Below, one piece after another: positions 63,324 through 64,000 of a stretch of DNA of 64,000 bases (positions are counted from its first letter, which is position 1; each line of letters starts with the position of its first letter). The DNA lies in the NCBI GenBank assembly GCA_041689935.1, contig JBDNFI010000097.1:1-64000 (forward strand). Direction: 5' to 3'. Source of the stretch: CAXBDP01 sp041689935. GTDB lineage: Bacteria > Bacteroidota > Bacteroidia > Cytophagales > Cyclobacteriaceae. A program made the position numbers and the translations under genes. The notes under the pieces are model-generated. The model ran no database searches, had not been told where the DNA came from, and worked only from the letters and a program-made list of their open reading frames with translations.

Positions 63324-63355
63324 ACAGAAAAGCCGGCAATTACCGGCTTTTCTGT
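63324..63355. terminator. Bidirectional terminator
   Basis: A 13-bp perfect stem (ACAGAAAAGCCGG, 63324-63336, and its complement, 63343-63355) with loop CAATTA. The A- and T-rich ends sit on both sides of a GC-rich core, between two convergent genes. Confidence 0.88.
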
Positions 63356-63378
63356 TTTCAAAGGACAAGAAAATTTCT

Positions 63379-63999
63379 TTACGCAGGTTCTCTAAAGCCC
63401 ACCCAGGTAAATCTTTTAACAATATATTCAGGATTAGTAAAGCTTGCATTTGCCGACGGATTGCCACCGGTCCCGTGGAAATCGGAGAAGCTTGCTGTTT
63501 GGTTTATGTAAATTCCTCCCGCCAAATTGAAACTCACAGGTGTGCCAGCCAAGGCCATTTCATCCATAATCTTTTCCTTAGTTTCTTGGTTCGTCGTATA
63601 GGCTCCACAAGACATCGCACCATATTTTTTACCCAAATCTGTAGCAATTGCCAACCCCTGATGAATATCTTTTACCTTGATGATAAATGCTATCGGACCA
63701 AATAACTCTTGGCTGAATAAATCATGCTGAGTTGCGTCTACTTCCAATAATAATGGTGTAGCAGTACGAGCATTTTTAAACATTGGATTTTCGATGGCTT
63801 GACTTTCTAATAGCACTCTGCTGCCAGATAGTTTCGCTGAATCACTCAAACGCTTAGCTGTATCGAGGTTTTGAATAGCTCCCAATACAAAAGGGCCAAC
63901 CTTTGGATTAAGGGCCAATCCGTTGATGGCTTCGATAAGTTTTGCGATCAAATCACCATAGCTTATATGTCCATCTTTGGTTTCGATGCCACCTTCTGG
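63379..63999 (-). CDS. paaN: PaaN-like aldehyde dehydrogenase (C-terminal part, cut by window edge)
   Basis: The frame is open through the window edge. Only about 206 residues of the C terminus are visible. LFSQELFGPIAFIIKVKD is the aldehyde dehydrogenase motif with a Glu. FNLAGGIYINQTASFSDFHG and TGGNPSANASFTNPEYIVK at the end are typical of the phenylacetate-degradation protein PaaN, which oxidises a ring-opened aldehyde. The catalytic Cys lies outside the window. The PaaN assignment is based on the C-terminal pattern only. Confidence 0.7.
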   Translation of the reverse strand, partial: PEGGIETKDGHISYGDLIAKLIEAINGLALNPKVGPFVLGAIQNLDTAKRLSDSAKLSGSRVLLESQAIENPMFKNARTATPLLLEVDATQHDLFSQELFGPIAFIIKVKDIHQGLAIATDLGKKYGAMSCGAYTTNQETKEKIMDEMALAGTPVSFNLAGGIYINQTASFSDFHGTGGNPSANASFTNPEYIVKRFTWVGFREPA

Positions 64000-64000
64000 T

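Larger units (their letters stand above)
2641..63522. repeat. Dispersed octamer GCGGGAGG, 38 copies
   Basis: GCGGGAGG on the + strand starts at 4577, 6159, 7964, 12635, 15635, 17266, 21660, 23649, 25369, 29938, 37052, 37963, 41384, 42816, 44800, 48200, 49723, 56163, 59463 and 62412. Its complement CCTCCCGC starts at 2641, 6879, 9814, 12007, 16968, 21093, 21861, 26334, 28038, 34369, 35818, 36160, 40151, 45897, 47043, 48946, 52200 and 63515. The next base is A in 23, T in 7, G in 5 and C in 3. Bases before the octamer show little conservation. The span given here runs from the first to the last copy. Positions were read by eye, so a copy or two may have been missed. Confidence 0.9.

Noticed and set aside
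2641..63522. GCGGGAGG copies as Shine-Dalgarno sites
   Set aside because: Nearly all copies are inside genes and not 5-12 bases before starts, and the group uses Shine-Dalgarno pairing little.
1..64000. tRNA or rRNA genes
   Set aside because: No cloverleaf with CCA end or rRNA-like conserved stretch was noticed by eye. A covariance-model search would settle this.

Overview
The window looks like chromosome of a Bacteroidota bacterium, most likely a gliding or marine Cytophagales-type organism. The evidence is a T9SS type-B sorted protein with a gliding-motility C-terminal domain, a PorT-like protein, a menaquinone methyltransferase, a three-gene sdhCAB operon, families typical of the phylum (HYC_CC_PP, DUF2911, DUF2851, DUF5606, DUF4494, FISUMP), promoters of the TAnnTTTG type and an AT-rich base composition. 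Most of it is ordinary housekeeping sequence in short runs on both strands, broken by small accessory patches. No rRNA, tRNA, CRISPR array or intact insertion sequence was seen.

Layout. 1-609: end of a type II toxin-antitoxin pair (antitoxin tail plus PIN toxin). 828-11482: a metal-handling island on the + strand: HYC_CC_PP protein, CusA/CzcA pump, TolC-like channel, CusB-like adaptor with a metal-binding module, His-rich DUF2911 lipoprotein, TlpA-like thioredoxin, Cys/His-rich BNR-like lipoprotein, HMA chaperone and DsrE protein. 11516-14795 (- strand): Rof-like protein, FISUMP protein, fatty-acid desaturase, group III truncated globin and a conserved unknown. 15445-22455: an SDR reductase, then nucleoside phosphorylase, TrhO, a NeuD-like acyltransferase, DUF2851, PyrF and aspartate kinase. 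22785-30896: Fbp, DUF5606, EngB, MenG/UbiE, PorT, SDR, hydrolase, cytidine deaminase, a saccharopine dehydrogenase-like protein and a TrmN6-type methyltransferase. 30960-33813: an accessory patch with a gene fragment, a class II Fic protein, a long palindrome and a lipoprotein. 34016-36730: a GT9 glycosyltransferase and a polX gene broken by one in-frame TAG. 36930-41957: EVE protein, an unknown secreted protein, pyrR-pyrB and a cystathionine beta-synthase. 42002-52794: SDR, an ECF sigma factor with a membrane partner, hydrolase, SdpI-like protein, BioB, SppA, FolK, FabD, DCC protein and the T9SS cargo. 53082-56540: sdhCAB. 56654-57765: four 34-bp tandem repeats beside a transposase-HTH fusion gene that is itself frameshifted. 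57833-64000: DUF4494, a membrane patatin, HemN, SDR, a small membrane protein and the C-terminal part of a PaaN-like aldehyde dehydrogenase.

The strongest unexplained signal runs across the whole window. The octamer GCGGGAGG occurs 38 times counting both strands, about once per 1.7 kb, where base composition predicts less than one. It is used in all three reading frames and in intergenic DNA, so the selection seems to act on the DNA word rather than on a peptide. It behaves like a genome-wide signal such as a Chi-type recombination site, a DNA uptake sequence or another protein-binding word.
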